Assembly: GCA_002482765.1 (NCBI GenBank) | Contig: DLGP01000094.1 | Location: 28,312-67,826, forward strand | Length of the DNA: 39,515 nt | Source of the DNA: Alphaproteobacteria bacterium UBA7691 | GTDB taxonomy: Bacteria; Pseudomonadota; Alphaproteobacteria; Ferrovibrionales; Ferrovibrionaceae | Direction of reading: 5' to 3' | Shown here: in pieces, positions 26,544 to 34,552 of the stretch | How the letters are laid out: the number at the start of each line of letters is the position of its first letter | How positions within the stretch are numbered: position 1 is the stretch's first letter | Position numbers and translations under genes: made by a program | The notes under the pieces: model-generated | What the model saw: only the letters and a program-made list of their open reading frames with translations | Told to the model about the DNA's origin: nothing | Database searches by the model: none

Positions 26544-27251
26544 ATGACCTGGTCGATCGTTGCGCGCGATCCTGCCAGCGGCGCCTTCGGCGTTGCCGTC
26601 ACCACCAAGTTTTTCGCCGTTGGCGCCCTCTGCCCACATGCGCAGGGCGGCATCGGCGCATTGGCCACCCAGGCGCTGGTCAACCCGACCTGGGGGCCGC
26701 GTGGCCTGGCCCTGCTGCGTGCCGGCGCCAGTGCTGCGGAGACATTACAAAGCCTGGTGGCTTCCGATGCCGGGCGTGAAACCCGGCAATTGCATCTGAT
26801 CGACAATCAGGGCCGGGTAGCGCAATTCACCGGCGCTGACTGCATCGGCTGGTGCGGCCATCTGGCTGGAGATAATTTTTCCGTGGCCGGCAACATGCTG
26901 GCAGGCGAAGCCGTGATCAATGCCACTGCGACCAGCTTCGCCGCATCAAGCAAGCCGCTGGCCGAACGCCTGCTGGATGCGCTGGATGCGGGCCAAGCCG
27001 AAGGCGGCGACAAGCGCGGCAAACAATCCGCCGCCCTGCTGTTTTTTGGCAGCGAGGATTACCCGGAGCTTTCCCTGCGGGTGGACGACCATGCCGAACC
27101 GCTGGCGGAATTGCGCCGGCTTTATGCTGTGTCGCAAGGCCGTTTTGCGGCATTTCGCAAATTCATGGCCACCCGTGCCAATCCCAGCGGCATTTTTGAT
27201 CGTGCCGTAATTGAAGCCGAGGCGCAGCGCCTGGAGCGGGAGGCCGGCTGA
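26544..27251 (+). CDS. DUF1028 family protein (putative Ntn hydrolase)
   Basis: A 235-residue DUF1028 protein. The hallmark N-terminus reads MTWSIVARDPASGAFGVAV, followed by FFAVGALCPHAQGGIGALAT, then GWCGHLAGDNFSVAGNML and a C-terminal RVDDHAEPLAELRRLY block. The family fold is Ntn-hydrolase-like, and if the initiator Met is removed Thr2 would be the N-terminal nucleophile; that is inference from fold and position. No signal peptide. The gene begins three bases after the HpxW-like stop and its stop overlaps the dppD ATG by one base, so it is locked into the transport operon. Natural substrate of the family is not established; an amide or peptide bond is likely. Confidence 0.92.
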   Translation: MTWSIVARDPASGAFGVAVTTKFFAVGALCPHAQGGIGALATQALVNPTWGPRGLALLRAGASAAETLQSLVASDAGRETRQLHLIDNQGRVAQFTGADCIGWCGHLAGDNFSVAGNMLAGEAVINATATSFAASSKPLAERLLDALDAGQAEGGDKRGKQSAALLFFGSEDYPELSLRVDDHAEPLAELRRLYAVSQGRFAAFRKFMATRANPSGIFDRAVIEAEAQRLEREAG

Positions 27252-28216
27252 TGGCATTGCTGGAAGTGGATAACCTGCACACCTATTTCCGCGTTGATGG
27301 CGGCGAATTCCGCGCCGTTGAGGGCGTCAGTTTCCAGGTTGAAGCCGGCCGCACGCTTGGCATCGTTGGCGAAAGCGGCTGCGGCAAATCGGTCACGTCG
27401 CTGAGCGTGATGGGTTTGCTGGCCAAACCGGCCGGCCGCGTGGCGGAGGGCAGCATCCGTTTTGACGGCATCGACCTGCTGAATCTGCCGGATGCGGCCT
27501 TGCGCGACCTGCGCGGTAACCGGCTGGCGATGATCTTCCAGGAACCGATGACTTCGCTGAACCCGGCTTTCACCATCGGCGACCAGATCATTGAAGGGCT
27601 GCGCCGGCACAAGCAGCTTGGCCCAACCGAAGCCCGCGCCCAGGCCATCGCCATGCTGCGCAAGGTGCGCATCCCGGCGCCGGAACAACGCATTGATGAT
27701 TACCCGCACAAGCTCTCGGGCGGCATGCGGCAGCGCGCCATGATCGCCATGGCTTTGGCCTGCGGGCCGCAATTGCTGATCGCCGACGAGCCGACCACGG
27801 CTTTGGACGTGACCGTGCAGGCGCAAATCCTCGATCTGCTGCGCGATTTGCAGCGCGATACCGGCACGGCAATCCTGCTGATCAGCCATGATATGGGCGT
27901 GATCGCGGAAATGGCTGACAAGGTGGCGGTGATGTATGCCGGCCGCGTGGTGGAGGAAGCGCCGGTGGCGGCTTTGTTCGAGGCGCCGCAACATCCCTAC
28001 ACAATCGGCCTGCTGGGTTCGATCCCGCGCCTGGATAGCGAGCAGGAGCGCTTGGCCGCGATTGAAGGCAGTGTGCCCGACCCGATGGCGCCGCCACCCG
28101 GCTGCCGCTTTGCGCCGCGCTGCCCGTTTGCCGAAGCAGAATGTCAGAGCGTTGCGCCGCCGCTACGCGAGATCGCAGCCGATCATCGCGTAGCCTGCTG
28201 GAGGGCGCCGCTATGA
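27251..28216 (+). CDS. dppD: Dipeptide/oligopeptide-type ABC transporter ATPase (DppD/OppD), second system
   Basis: ATPase of 321 residues for a second importer. Walker A is GESGCGKSV, Q-loop IFQEPMTSLNP, signature LSGGMRQRAMIA, Walker B LLIADEPTTALD and H-loop ISHDMGV, with the oligopeptide-type tail CRFAPRCPFAEAEC. It starts on the last base of the DUF1028 stop (TGATG) and overlaps the next ATPase gene by four bases. Gene order in this operon (ATPases first, then binding protein, then permeases) differs from the dppABCDF order at 5250-10780, so it is an independent system and not a local duplication. Confidence 0.95.
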   Translation: MALLEVDNLHTYFRVDGGEFRAVEGVSFQVEAGRTLGIVGESGCGKSVTSLSVMGLLAKPAGRVAEGSIRFDGIDLLNLPDAALRDLRGNRLAMIFQEPMTSLNPAFTIGDQIIEGLRRHKQLGPTEARAQAIAMLRKVRIPAPEQRIDDYPHKLSGGMRQRAMIAMALACGPQLLIADEPTTALDVTVQAQILDLLRDLQRDTGTAILLISHDMGVIAEMADKVAVMYAGRVVEEAPVAALFEAPQHPYTIGLLGSIPRLDSEQERLAAIEGSVPDPMAPPPGCRFAPRCPFAEAECQSVAPPLREIAADHRVACWRAPL

Positions 28217-29280
28217 GCACGCCTTTGCTGCAAGTGCGCAACCTGACCAAATACTTCAAGGCGCGTAGCAACTGGTATGGCCGCACCACGGCGCATGTCA
28301 GCGCGGTGGAGGATGTGAGCTTCGACCTGCATGCCGGCGAGACTTTGGGCCTGGTGGGCGAAAGCGGTTGCGGCAAGAGCACCACCGGCCGACTGGTGCT
28401 GCGGCTGATCGATCCGACCAGCGGCAGCATCCAGTATGACGCACGCGATATCACGTCATTGCAGGGCGAGGCATTGCGCAGCCTGCGGCGTGACCTGCAA
28501 TTGGTGTTCCAGGACCCCTATGCTTCGCTTAATCCACGCATGACGGTGGCCGATATCCTGGCCGAACCGCTGATGCTGCATGGCCTGGTGCCGCCCGCTA
28601 AACGCGCCGAGCGGGTAGCCGAATTGCTGCGCATCGTCGGCCTGCGGCCGGAACATGCCAAACGCTATCCGCATGAATTCAGCGGCGGCCAGCGCCAGCG
28701 TATCGGCATTGCCCGCGCCCTGGCGGTGGAGCCGCGCCTGATTGTCTGCGACGAGGCAGTATCGGCGCTGGATGTATCGGTGCAGGCCCAGGTGCTGAAT
28801 CTGCTGCGCGATTTGCAGCGCAAGCTGGGCCTGGCCTATATCTTCATCGCGCATGACCTGGCCGTGGTGCGTCATATCGCCGACCGCGTGGCGGTGATGT
28901 ATCTCGGCCGCATCGTGGAAATCGCGCCGACACGGCAGCTTTTTGCCCAGCCGCGCCATCCCTACACGCGCGCGCTGCTTTCAGCGATTCCGGTGCCCGA
29001 TCCTGGTGCGGCGCGTCAGCGCACCATCCTGGCCGGCGATGTGCCAAGCCCGATTGACCCGCCCAGCGGCTGCCGCTTCCATAGCCGGTGCAGCTTCGCC
29101 ACAGCCTTGTGCAGCCAGGCCGTGCCGGCGCTGGAGGATGGTGTCGCCTGCCATCATTGGCGCAGCCTGCCTGCCGCCGCGCCCTTGCCGCAAACAGCCA
29201 GCGCCGCTGGCCCGGGCGCAGAACGGTTGCGCCGCCTGCAAGCCCGTTTCATCGACACCGCAGCTTACTCCCAACCGTGA
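28213..29280 (+). CDS. dppF: Dipeptide/oligopeptide-type ABC transporter ATPase (DppF/OppF), second system
   Basis: Partner ATPase of 355 residues. Walker A GESGCGKSTTG follows an N-terminal FKARSNWYGRTTAHVSAVED insertion typical of DppF. Q-loop VFQDPYASLNPRMTV, signature FSGGQRQRIGIA, Walker B LIVCDEAVSALD (the usual Pro after Glu is Ala here), and IAHDLAVVRHIADR follow. The oligopeptide tail CRFHSRCSFATALC is present. A C-terminal extension of about 35 residues, rich in Ala and Pro (LPQTASAAGPGAERLRRLQA), goes beyond the usual end and has no clear role. The ATG overlaps the preceding stop (ATGA), which fixes the start. Confidence 0.95.
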   Translation: MSTPLLQVRNLTKYFKARSNWYGRTTAHVSAVEDVSFDLHAGETLGLVGESGCGKSTTGRLVLRLIDPTSGSIQYDARDITSLQGEALRSLRRDLQLVFQDPYASLNPRMTVADILAEPLMLHGLVPPAKRAERVAELLRIVGLRPEHAKRYPHEFSGGQRQRIGIARALAVEPRLIVCDEAVSALDVSVQAQVLNLLRDLQRKLGLAYIFIAHDLAVVRHIADRVAVMYLGRIVEIAPTRQLFAQPRHPYTRALLSAIPVPDPGAARQRTILAGDVPSPIDPPSGCRFHSRCSFATALCSQAVPALEDGVACHHWRSLPAAAPLPQTASAAGPGAERLRRLQARFIDTAAYSQP

Positions 29281-29296
29281 AACCCTGGAGGATATG

Positions 29297-30799
29297 ATGC
29301 TCAAACGATCCCTGATGCTTGCCGCACTGGCCACGATGGTGGCCTTGCCGGCCAGCGCGCAAACCCTGCGCTTTGGCCTGGCCGAAGACCCCGATGCACT
29401 TGATCCGACAATGGCGCGCACCTTTGTCAGCCGCGTGGTGTTTTCGGCGTTGTGCGACAAGCTGGTGGATATCGCACCCGATCTTACCGTGGTGCCGCAG
29501 CTTGCCACCGAATGGGCCTGGTCGGCCGACAACAAGGCGCTGACCATGAAACTGCGCCCGGGCGTGACTTTCCATGACGGCGAGAAATTCGACGCCGCCG
29601 CTGTGAAGTATAATATCGAGCGCCACAAGACCATGCAGGGTTCGCAGCGCCGCGGCGAACTTTCTGCCGTCACCAGTGTGGACGTGGTTGATCCGCTGAC
29701 CGTGATGATCAACACCTCGGCGCCGTTTGCGCCTTTGCTGGCGACACTGACCGACCGCGCCGGGATGATGATCTCGCCCAAGGCGGGCGCCGCTCTGGGC
29801 GATAAATTCGCCACTGCCCCGGTTTGCGCCGGTGCGTTCAAATTTGTTGAGCGCGTGGCGCAGGACCGCATCGTGCTGGAGAAATATGACGGCTATTGGA
29901 ACAAGGCCAATATCCATTTCCAGCGCATCGAATTCCGCCCCTTCATCGATGCCACCGTGCGCCTGGCCAATCTGCGTTCCGGCCAGCTAGACCTGCTGGA
30001 GCGCCTGGCCGCCACCGATGCGCCCGCCGTGCAGAAAGATAGCAAGCTGAAATTCGGCTCGATCACCGAGATCGGCTATTACGGCATCACCATCAATATC
30101 GGCAAGAGCGACAAGGCCAAGTCGCCGATCGGCTCGAATGCCAAGATCCGCGAAGCGTTTGAATTGTCGCTGGATCGCAACGGCATCAACAAGGTGGTGT
30201 TCGACGGCCTGGCCACGCCGGGCAATCAGTGGGTGGCACCGAGCAATGCCAACTACACCAAGTCAGTGCCGGTGCCGAAGCGCGATGTGGCCAAGGCGAA
30301 GCAGTTGCTGAAGGAAGCCGGCAATCCCAATCCGGTGGTCAATCTGGTGACGCCGACCACCACCGATGCCCGCAACATCGCCCAGGTGGTGCAGGCAATG
30401 GCCAAGGAAGCCGGCTTTGACGTGCGCATCCAGGCGACCGAATTCGCCACGTCGCTCAACATGGCCGACAAGGGTGATTTCGAGGCTTATATCCTGGCCT
30501 GGAGCGGCCGCCCCGATCCGGATGGCAACCTGTATAGTTTCCATGGCTGCAAGCAGCCCTTGAACTATTCCGGCCTGTGCAATCCGGCGCTGGACGAAGC
30601 GCTGAATGACAGCCGCCTGACCACCGATCTGGCACAGCGCCGCAAAGCCTGGGAAAGTGCTGCCAAGATCGTGCTGGCGGAACGCCCGATCATCTACTTG
30701 CTGCATCGCAAGTGGCTGTGGGCCTACAACGCCAAGCTCAGCGGCTTCAAGGAATATCCCGATGGCCTGCTGCGTTTCACCGGCATGAAGCTGAGCTGA
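29297..30799 (+). CDS. ABC transporter substrate-binding protein, family 5, second system
   Basis: Periplasmic binding protein of 500 residues. Sec signal peptide MLKRSLMLAALATMVALPAS with cleavage likely after ASA. SBP_bac_5 blocks: LRFGLAEDPDALDPTMART, VPQLATEWAWSADNKALTMK, VTFHDGEKFDAAAVKYNIER and KAWESAAKIVLAERPIIYLL. GGAGG at 29287-29291 lies five bases before the ATG at 29297; the adjacent ATG at 29294 would be too close to it. A stem-loop at 30811-30837 follows, as is common after binding-protein genes that need more product than the permeases. The ligand is unknown; its operon contains an HpxW-like amidohydrolase and a DUF1028 protein, so an amide or small peptide is a reasonable guess. 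Confidence 0.93.
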   Translation: MLKRSLMLAALATMVALPASAQTLRFGLAEDPDALDPTMARTFVSRVVFSALCDKLVDIAPDLTVVPQLATEWAWSADNKALTMKLRPGVTFHDGEKFDAAAVKYNIERHKTMQGSQRRGELSAVTSVDVVDPLTVMINTSAPFAPLLATLTDRAGMMISPKAGAALGDKFATAPVCAGAFKFVERVAQDRIVLEKYDGYWNKANIHFQRIEFRPFIDATVRLANLRSGQLDLLERLAATDAPAVQKDSKLKFGSITEIGYYGITINIGKSDKAKSPIGSNAKIREAFELSLDRNGINKVVFDGLATPGNQWVAPSNANYTKSVPVPKRDVAKAKQLLKEAGNPNPVVNLVTPTTTDARNIAQVVQAMAKEAGFDVRIQATEFATSLNMADKGDFEAYILAWSGRPDPDGNLYSFHGCKQPLNYSGLCNPALDEALNDSRLTTDLAQRRKAWESAAKIVLAERPIIYLLHRKWLWAYNAKLSGFKEYPDGLLRFTGMKLS

Positions 30800-30810
30800 T
30801 CAAGAAAGGG

Positions 30811-30837
30811 CGGCGGGTTCAGCTTCTGGACCCGCCG
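30811..30837 (+). promoter_or_regulatory. Stem-loop between binding-protein and permease genes
   Basis: CGGCGGGT (30811-30818) pairs perfectly with ACCCGCCG (30830-30837) around an 11-base loop. It is followed by TTATCC, not by a long T-run, so it is more likely to stabilise the 3' end of the binding-protein message or to attenuate read-through into the permease genes than to stop transcription fully. It lies 11 bases after the stop and 10 bases before the next ATG, which may also limit ribosome access to that start. Confidence 0.6.
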
Positions 30838-30847
30838 TTATCCAACC

Positions 30848-31789
30848 ATGCTGCGTTTCCTCGCCCGCCGCGTCGCCATCCTGATCCCGACGCTGCTGTT
30901 TGTTTCGATCATCATCTTCGGGCTGCAACAATTGCTGCCCGGCGATCCCGCCATCGCCATGGCCGGCGAGGAACGCGACCCGGTTGCCATCGAGGAAATC
31001 CGCGAGAAGTATAATCTCAACAAGCCGCTGCCGGTGCGCTACTGGCTGTGGATCAGCGGCGTGCTGCAAGGCGATTTCGGCGAATCGATCCGCATCCAGC
31101 TGCCGGTGGCGCAGTTGCTGGTGGAGAAACTGCCAGTCACCATCGAGCTTGCCGTGCTGGCAATGCTGATCGCGCTGCTGATCGGGCTGCCGGCCGGCAT
31201 GATCTCGGCGCTTTATAACGGCCGCTGGCCGGATTATCTGGCCAATGTGATCGGCCTGTGGGGCCTGTCGACGCCGAATTTCTGGCTCGGCATCATGATG
31301 ATCCTGCTGTTCTCGGTGCATCTCGGCTGGCTGCCGGCTTCGGGTTATGTCTCGCCGGGCGAGGATTTGCTAGGCAATCTGGAAGCCATGCTGATGCCGG
31401 CCTTTGTGCTGGGCACCGGCATTGCGGCAGTGATGATGCGCCACACCCGCAGCGCCATGTTGCAGGTGCTGAGCAGCGACTATATCCGCACCGCGCGCGC
31501 CAAGGGGCTGTATGAGCGGATGGTGATCGGCAAACATGCGCTGCGTAATGCGGCTGTGCCGGTGATCACGCTGGGCGCGCTGGAATTCGGGCAACTGCTT
31601 TCGGGCGCCGTGCTGACCGAGCAGATTTTCTCCATCCCCGGGTTCGGCAAGCTGATCGTGGATGCGGTGTTCAACCGCGATTATGCAGTTGTTCAAGGCG
31701 TGGTGCTCTGCACTGCGACAGCCTATATCCTGCTCAACCTGCTGGCCGATATCGCGTATTTCCTGGTTAACCCGAGGCTGCGGTCATGA
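30848..31789 (+). CDS. dppB: Dipeptide-type ABC transporter permease (DppB), second system
   Basis: Channel subunit of 313 residues with the DppB start (MLRFLARRVAILIPTLLFVS, then LLPGDPA) and about six membrane segments. The cytoplasmic EAA-like loop is DYIRTARAKGLYERMVIGKH, and the late segment has IFSIPGFGKLIVDAVFNRDY. The stem-loop at 30811-30837 ends just upstream and there is no strong ribosome site, which may lower its expression relative to the binding protein. It overlaps the dppC gene by four bases. Partner of the ATPases at 27251-29280. Confidence 0.95.
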   Translation: MLRFLARRVAILIPTLLFVSIIIFGLQQLLPGDPAIAMAGEERDPVAIEEIREKYNLNKPLPVRYWLWISGVLQGDFGESIRIQLPVAQLLVEKLPVTIELAVLAMLIALLIGLPAGMISALYNGRWPDYLANVIGLWGLSTPNFWLGIMMILLFSVHLGWLPASGYVSPGEDLLGNLEAMLMPAFVLGTGIAAVMMRHTRSAMLQVLSSDYIRTARAKGLYERMVIGKHALRNAAVPVITLGALEFGQLLSGAVLTEQIFSIPGFGKLIVDAVFNRDYAVVQGVVLCTATAYILLNLLADIAYFLVNPRLRS

Positions 31790-32670
31790 GCGCCGTTACC
31801 ATGCAAAACCCTGCCGCCAAAATACAGGAAGCCAGCCCGGCGCGTCGTGCCTGGCGCCGCCTGCTGCAACGCAAGGGCGCCGCAATCGGCCTGGTGGTGG
31901 TATGCCTGTTTCTGGCTTTGGCCGTGCTGGCCGATATCGCCGCGCCCTACGATCCCACAGAAGCGGATTGGAGCGCGTTGCGCGGCGAACCGACCTGGGC
32001 GCATCCGTTTGGCGGCGACGAATTGGGCCGCGACGTGCTGAGCCGCGTGATCCATGGCGCCCGCGCCTCGCTGCTGGCCGGTGTGGTGTCGGTGTTCATC
32101 GCTTTGCTGCTCGGCATCCCGCTTGGCCTGCTTTCCGGCTATGCCGGCGGCCTGCTGGATGGCGTGATCATGCGCATCACCGATGCCATGCTGGCAGTGC
32201 CGTTCCTGATCCTGGCGATTGCGCTGGCCGCCTTTCTGGGGCCGAGCCTGACCAATGCGATGATTGCCATCGGGCTTTCGGCGGCGCCGATTTTTGTGCG
32301 GCTGACGCGCGCCCAGGTGCAATCGGTGATGGTGGAGGATTATGTCGAGGCGGCGCGCGCCGTGGGCAATCCGCCCCTGCGCATCGCGCTGCGCCATGTG
32401 CTGCCGAATATCTGGCCGGCGCTGATGGTGCAGGCCACACTCACCATCGCCTCGGCGATCATCGCCGAAGCCAGCCTGTCCTTCCTCGGCCTGGGCCAGC
32501 AGCCGCCAGCCCCGAGCTGGGGCAGCATGTTGAATTCAGCCAAGGATTTTCTCGAACAGGCGCCCTGGATGGCGCTGTGGCCGGGCATTTCGATCTTCGT
32601 GGTGGTGCTGTCTTTCAACCTGCTGGGCGATGGCCTGCGCGATGCGCTTGACCCGCGCCATCGCGGTTGA
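31786..32670 (+). CDS. dppC: Dipeptide-type ABC transporter permease (DppC), second system
   Basis: Second channel subunit, 294 residues. A short cytoplasmic N-terminus with PARRAWRRLLQRKGA leads into the first membrane segment (LVVVCLFLALAVLADI). DppC-type AHPFGGDELGRDVLSR follows, then the EAA-like loop DYVEAARAVGNPPLRIALRH and LPNIWP. It ends SFNLLGDGLRDALDPRHRG, the classic DppC end. ATGA overlap with dppB fixes the start. The stop lies 12 bases from the convergent uup-like gene, with no obvious terminator between. Last gene of the GntR-led operon. Confidence 0.95.
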   Translation: MSAVTMQNPAAKIQEASPARRAWRRLLQRKGAAIGLVVVCLFLALAVLADIAAPYDPTEADWSALRGEPTWAHPFGGDELGRDVLSRVIHGARASLLAGVVSVFIALLLGIPLGLLSGYAGGLLDGVIMRITDAMLAVPFLILAIALAAFLGPSLTNAMIAIGLSAAPIFVRLTRAQVQSVMVEDYVEAARAVGNPPLRIALRHVLPNIWPALMVQATLTIASAIIAEASLSFLGLGQQPPAPSWGSMLNSAKDFLEQAPWMALWPGISIFVVVLSFNLLGDGLRDALDPRHRG

Positions 32671-32682
32671 GACGCCTCAGCC

Positions 32683-34485
32683 TCAGCCCTCGATCTCCTC
32701 GCGCAGCATTTCCAGCCGCAGCCATTCCTCCTCGGCGGCAGCAAGTTCGGCCTGGGCGGCTTCCAATGCTGCGGCAGCCTTGGCGAAGCCTTGTGCATCG
32801 CGGCTGAACAGTTGCGGATCGGCCAGCCGGCCTTGCGCCACGCCGATCTCGGCCTGCAACTGCTCCATACGCTTGGGCAGGCTTTCCAGCGCATGCTTCT
32901 CCTTGAAGCTGAGCTTGCGCTTGCGCTCGCTTGCAACACCCGCCGGCGCCGCCTTTTCCTTCTCGGCCTTGGCAGCGGCGGCCTTGGCGGTGACACCCTG
33001 GCCGCGCTGCGCCACCATGTCGCTATAACCGCCGGGATAAAGCTGCCAGCGGCCATCGCCTTCATAACCCAGCACATTGGTGCAGGTGCGATCGAGGAAA
33101 TCACGATCATGGCTGACCAGCAAAACCGTGCCTGGATATTCGCCGATCATCTCCTGCAACAGATCGAGGGTTTCCAGATCAAGATCGTTGGTCGGCTCGT
33201 CGAGCACCAGCAGGTTGGACGGCAAAGCCAGCGCACGCGCCAGCATCAGCCGGCCACGTTCGCCGCCTGACAGCACACCCACCGGGGTGCGCGCCTGCTC
33301 CGGCCCGAACAGGAAATCCTTCATATAGCCGATGACATGGCGCAGGCTATCACCCACCCGCACCTGATCGCCGCGCCCGCCGGTCAGCGTATCCGACAAC
33401 GTCATGGCCGGATCGAGCGCCTCGCGTTTCTGATCCAGGGTCACCATCACCAGATTGGCGCCGAGCTTGATCTTGCCGCTATCGGGCGCCAGCGCGCCGG
33501 TGAGCAGATTGACCAAGGTGGTCTTGCCGGCGCCATTGGGGCCGACAATGCCGAGCCGGTCGCCGCGCCGCAGCCGCACGGATAAATCGCGGATGACGTG
33601 GTTGTCGCCATAACTCTTGCTGATGCCCTCGGCATCCACCACCAGCTTGGCGGAAAGCTCGGTTTCGCTGAGGGTGAAATTCACCGCGCCGGCCACCTTG
33701 CGCTGGTCGCGGCGCTCTTTGCGCAAATCCTGCAAGCCGCGCAGCCGGCCCATATTGCGCTTGCGCCGCGCCGTCACGCCATAGCGCAGCCAATCCAGTT
33801 CGGCGGCAATCTTGCGATCCAGCTTATGGCGCTCGGTCTCCTCCTGCTCCAGGCAATCATCGCGCCAGGCTTCAAAAGCGGCAAAGCCCTGGTCCAGCGC
33901 CCGGGTCTGGCCACGATCCAGCCACAGGGTGCGCCGGGTCAGGTTGGCCAGGAAACGCCGGTCATGCGAGATCAGCACCAAAGCCGAGGCCATGCCGGCC
34001 AGTTCACGCTCCAGCCATTCGATGGCCGGCAGATCAAGATGGTTGGTCGGCTCGTCCAGCAGCAGGATATCCGGGCTGGGCGCCAGGCAGCGCGCCAGGG
34101 CGCAGCGCCGCGCCTCGCCGCCCGAAAGCCGGCCGGGTTCCTCCTCGCCGCTCAAGCCCAGTTCATTCAGCAGATAGCGCGCGCGATGCGGATCGTCGCC
34201 CGAGGTCAGCCCGGCCTCAACATAGGCCAGCGTGCTGGCAAAGCCCGACAAATCCGGCTCCTGCGGCAGATAACGCAGGGTGACGCCCTGCTGCACGGCG
34301 CGTTCGCCCTTGTCAGGCACCACCAGCCCGGCCGCCACTTTCAGCAGGGTGGATTTGCCCGAGCCATTGCGCCCGACCAGGCAGAGCCGATCCCCCGGCA
34401 TGACCGAGAATTCGGCGCCTTCCAGCAGGGCCGGGCCGCCAAAACTCAAATACACATCACGCAGGATCAGCAGCGGCGCCGCCAT
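32683..34485 (-). CDS. uup: ABC-F family ATPase (Uup type)
   Basis: Soluble protein of 600 residues with two ABC domains and no membrane segments. Walker A motifs are GRNGSGKST (38-46) and GPNGAGKTT (315-323), with signatures LSGGEARR and LSGGERGR and Walker B LLLDEPTNHLD and LVLDEPTNDLD. The linker (about 215-265) is rich in Lys, Arg and Glu, as in ABC-F proteins, and the C-terminus (about 520-600) is a coiled-coil-like EALESLPKRM region typical of Uup. ABC-F proteins act on the ribosome or on DNA-repair-related processes rather than transport. ATG at 34485 is chosen; an adjacent in-frame TTG at 34488 is equally close to the GGAG ribosome site. Housekeeping-like; not evidently linked to neighbouring transporters. 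Confidence 0.93.
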   Translation of the reverse strand: MAAPLLILRDVYLSFGGPALLEGAEFSVMPGDRLCLVGRNGSGKSTLLKVAAGLVVPDKGERAVQQGVTLRYLPQEPDLSGFASTLAYVEAGLTSGDDPHRARYLLNELGLSGEEEPGRLSGGEARRCALARCLAPSPDILLLDEPTNHLDLPAIEWLERELAGMASALVLISHDRRFLANLTRRTLWLDRGQTRALDQGFAAFEAWRDDCLEQEETERHKLDRKIAAELDWLRYGVTARRKRNMGRLRGLQDLRKERRDQRKVAGAVNFTLSETELSAKLVVDAEGISKSYGDNHVIRDLSVRLRRGDRLGIVGPNGAGKTTLVNLLTGALAPDSGKIKLGANLVMVTLDQKREALDPAMTLSDTLTGGRGDQVRVGDSLRHVIGYMKDFLFGPEQARTPVGVLSGGERGRLMLARALALPSNLLVLDEPTNDLDLETLDLLQEMIGEYPGTVLLVSHDRDFLDRTCTNVLGYEGDGRWQLYPGGYSDMVAQRGQGVTAKAAAAKAEKEKAAPAGVASERKRKLSFKEKHALESLPKRMEQLQAEIGVAQGRLADPQLFSRDAQGFAKAAAALEAAQAELAAAEEEWLRLEMLREEIEG

Positions 34486-34552
34486 CAATCATCACTCCGA
34501 CAGAAAGACGGCGCCCTGCTTACCCCGGGCAAGGCCGGATTGCTACTGCCGC

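Noticed and set aside
24630..26639. A 669-codon minus-strand open frame opposite the HpxW-like gene
   Set aside because: The product is rich in His, Arg and Gln without any family motif, while the plus strand has a full Ntn-hydrolase with a catalytic Thr. Long antisense frames are usual in GC-rich genes.
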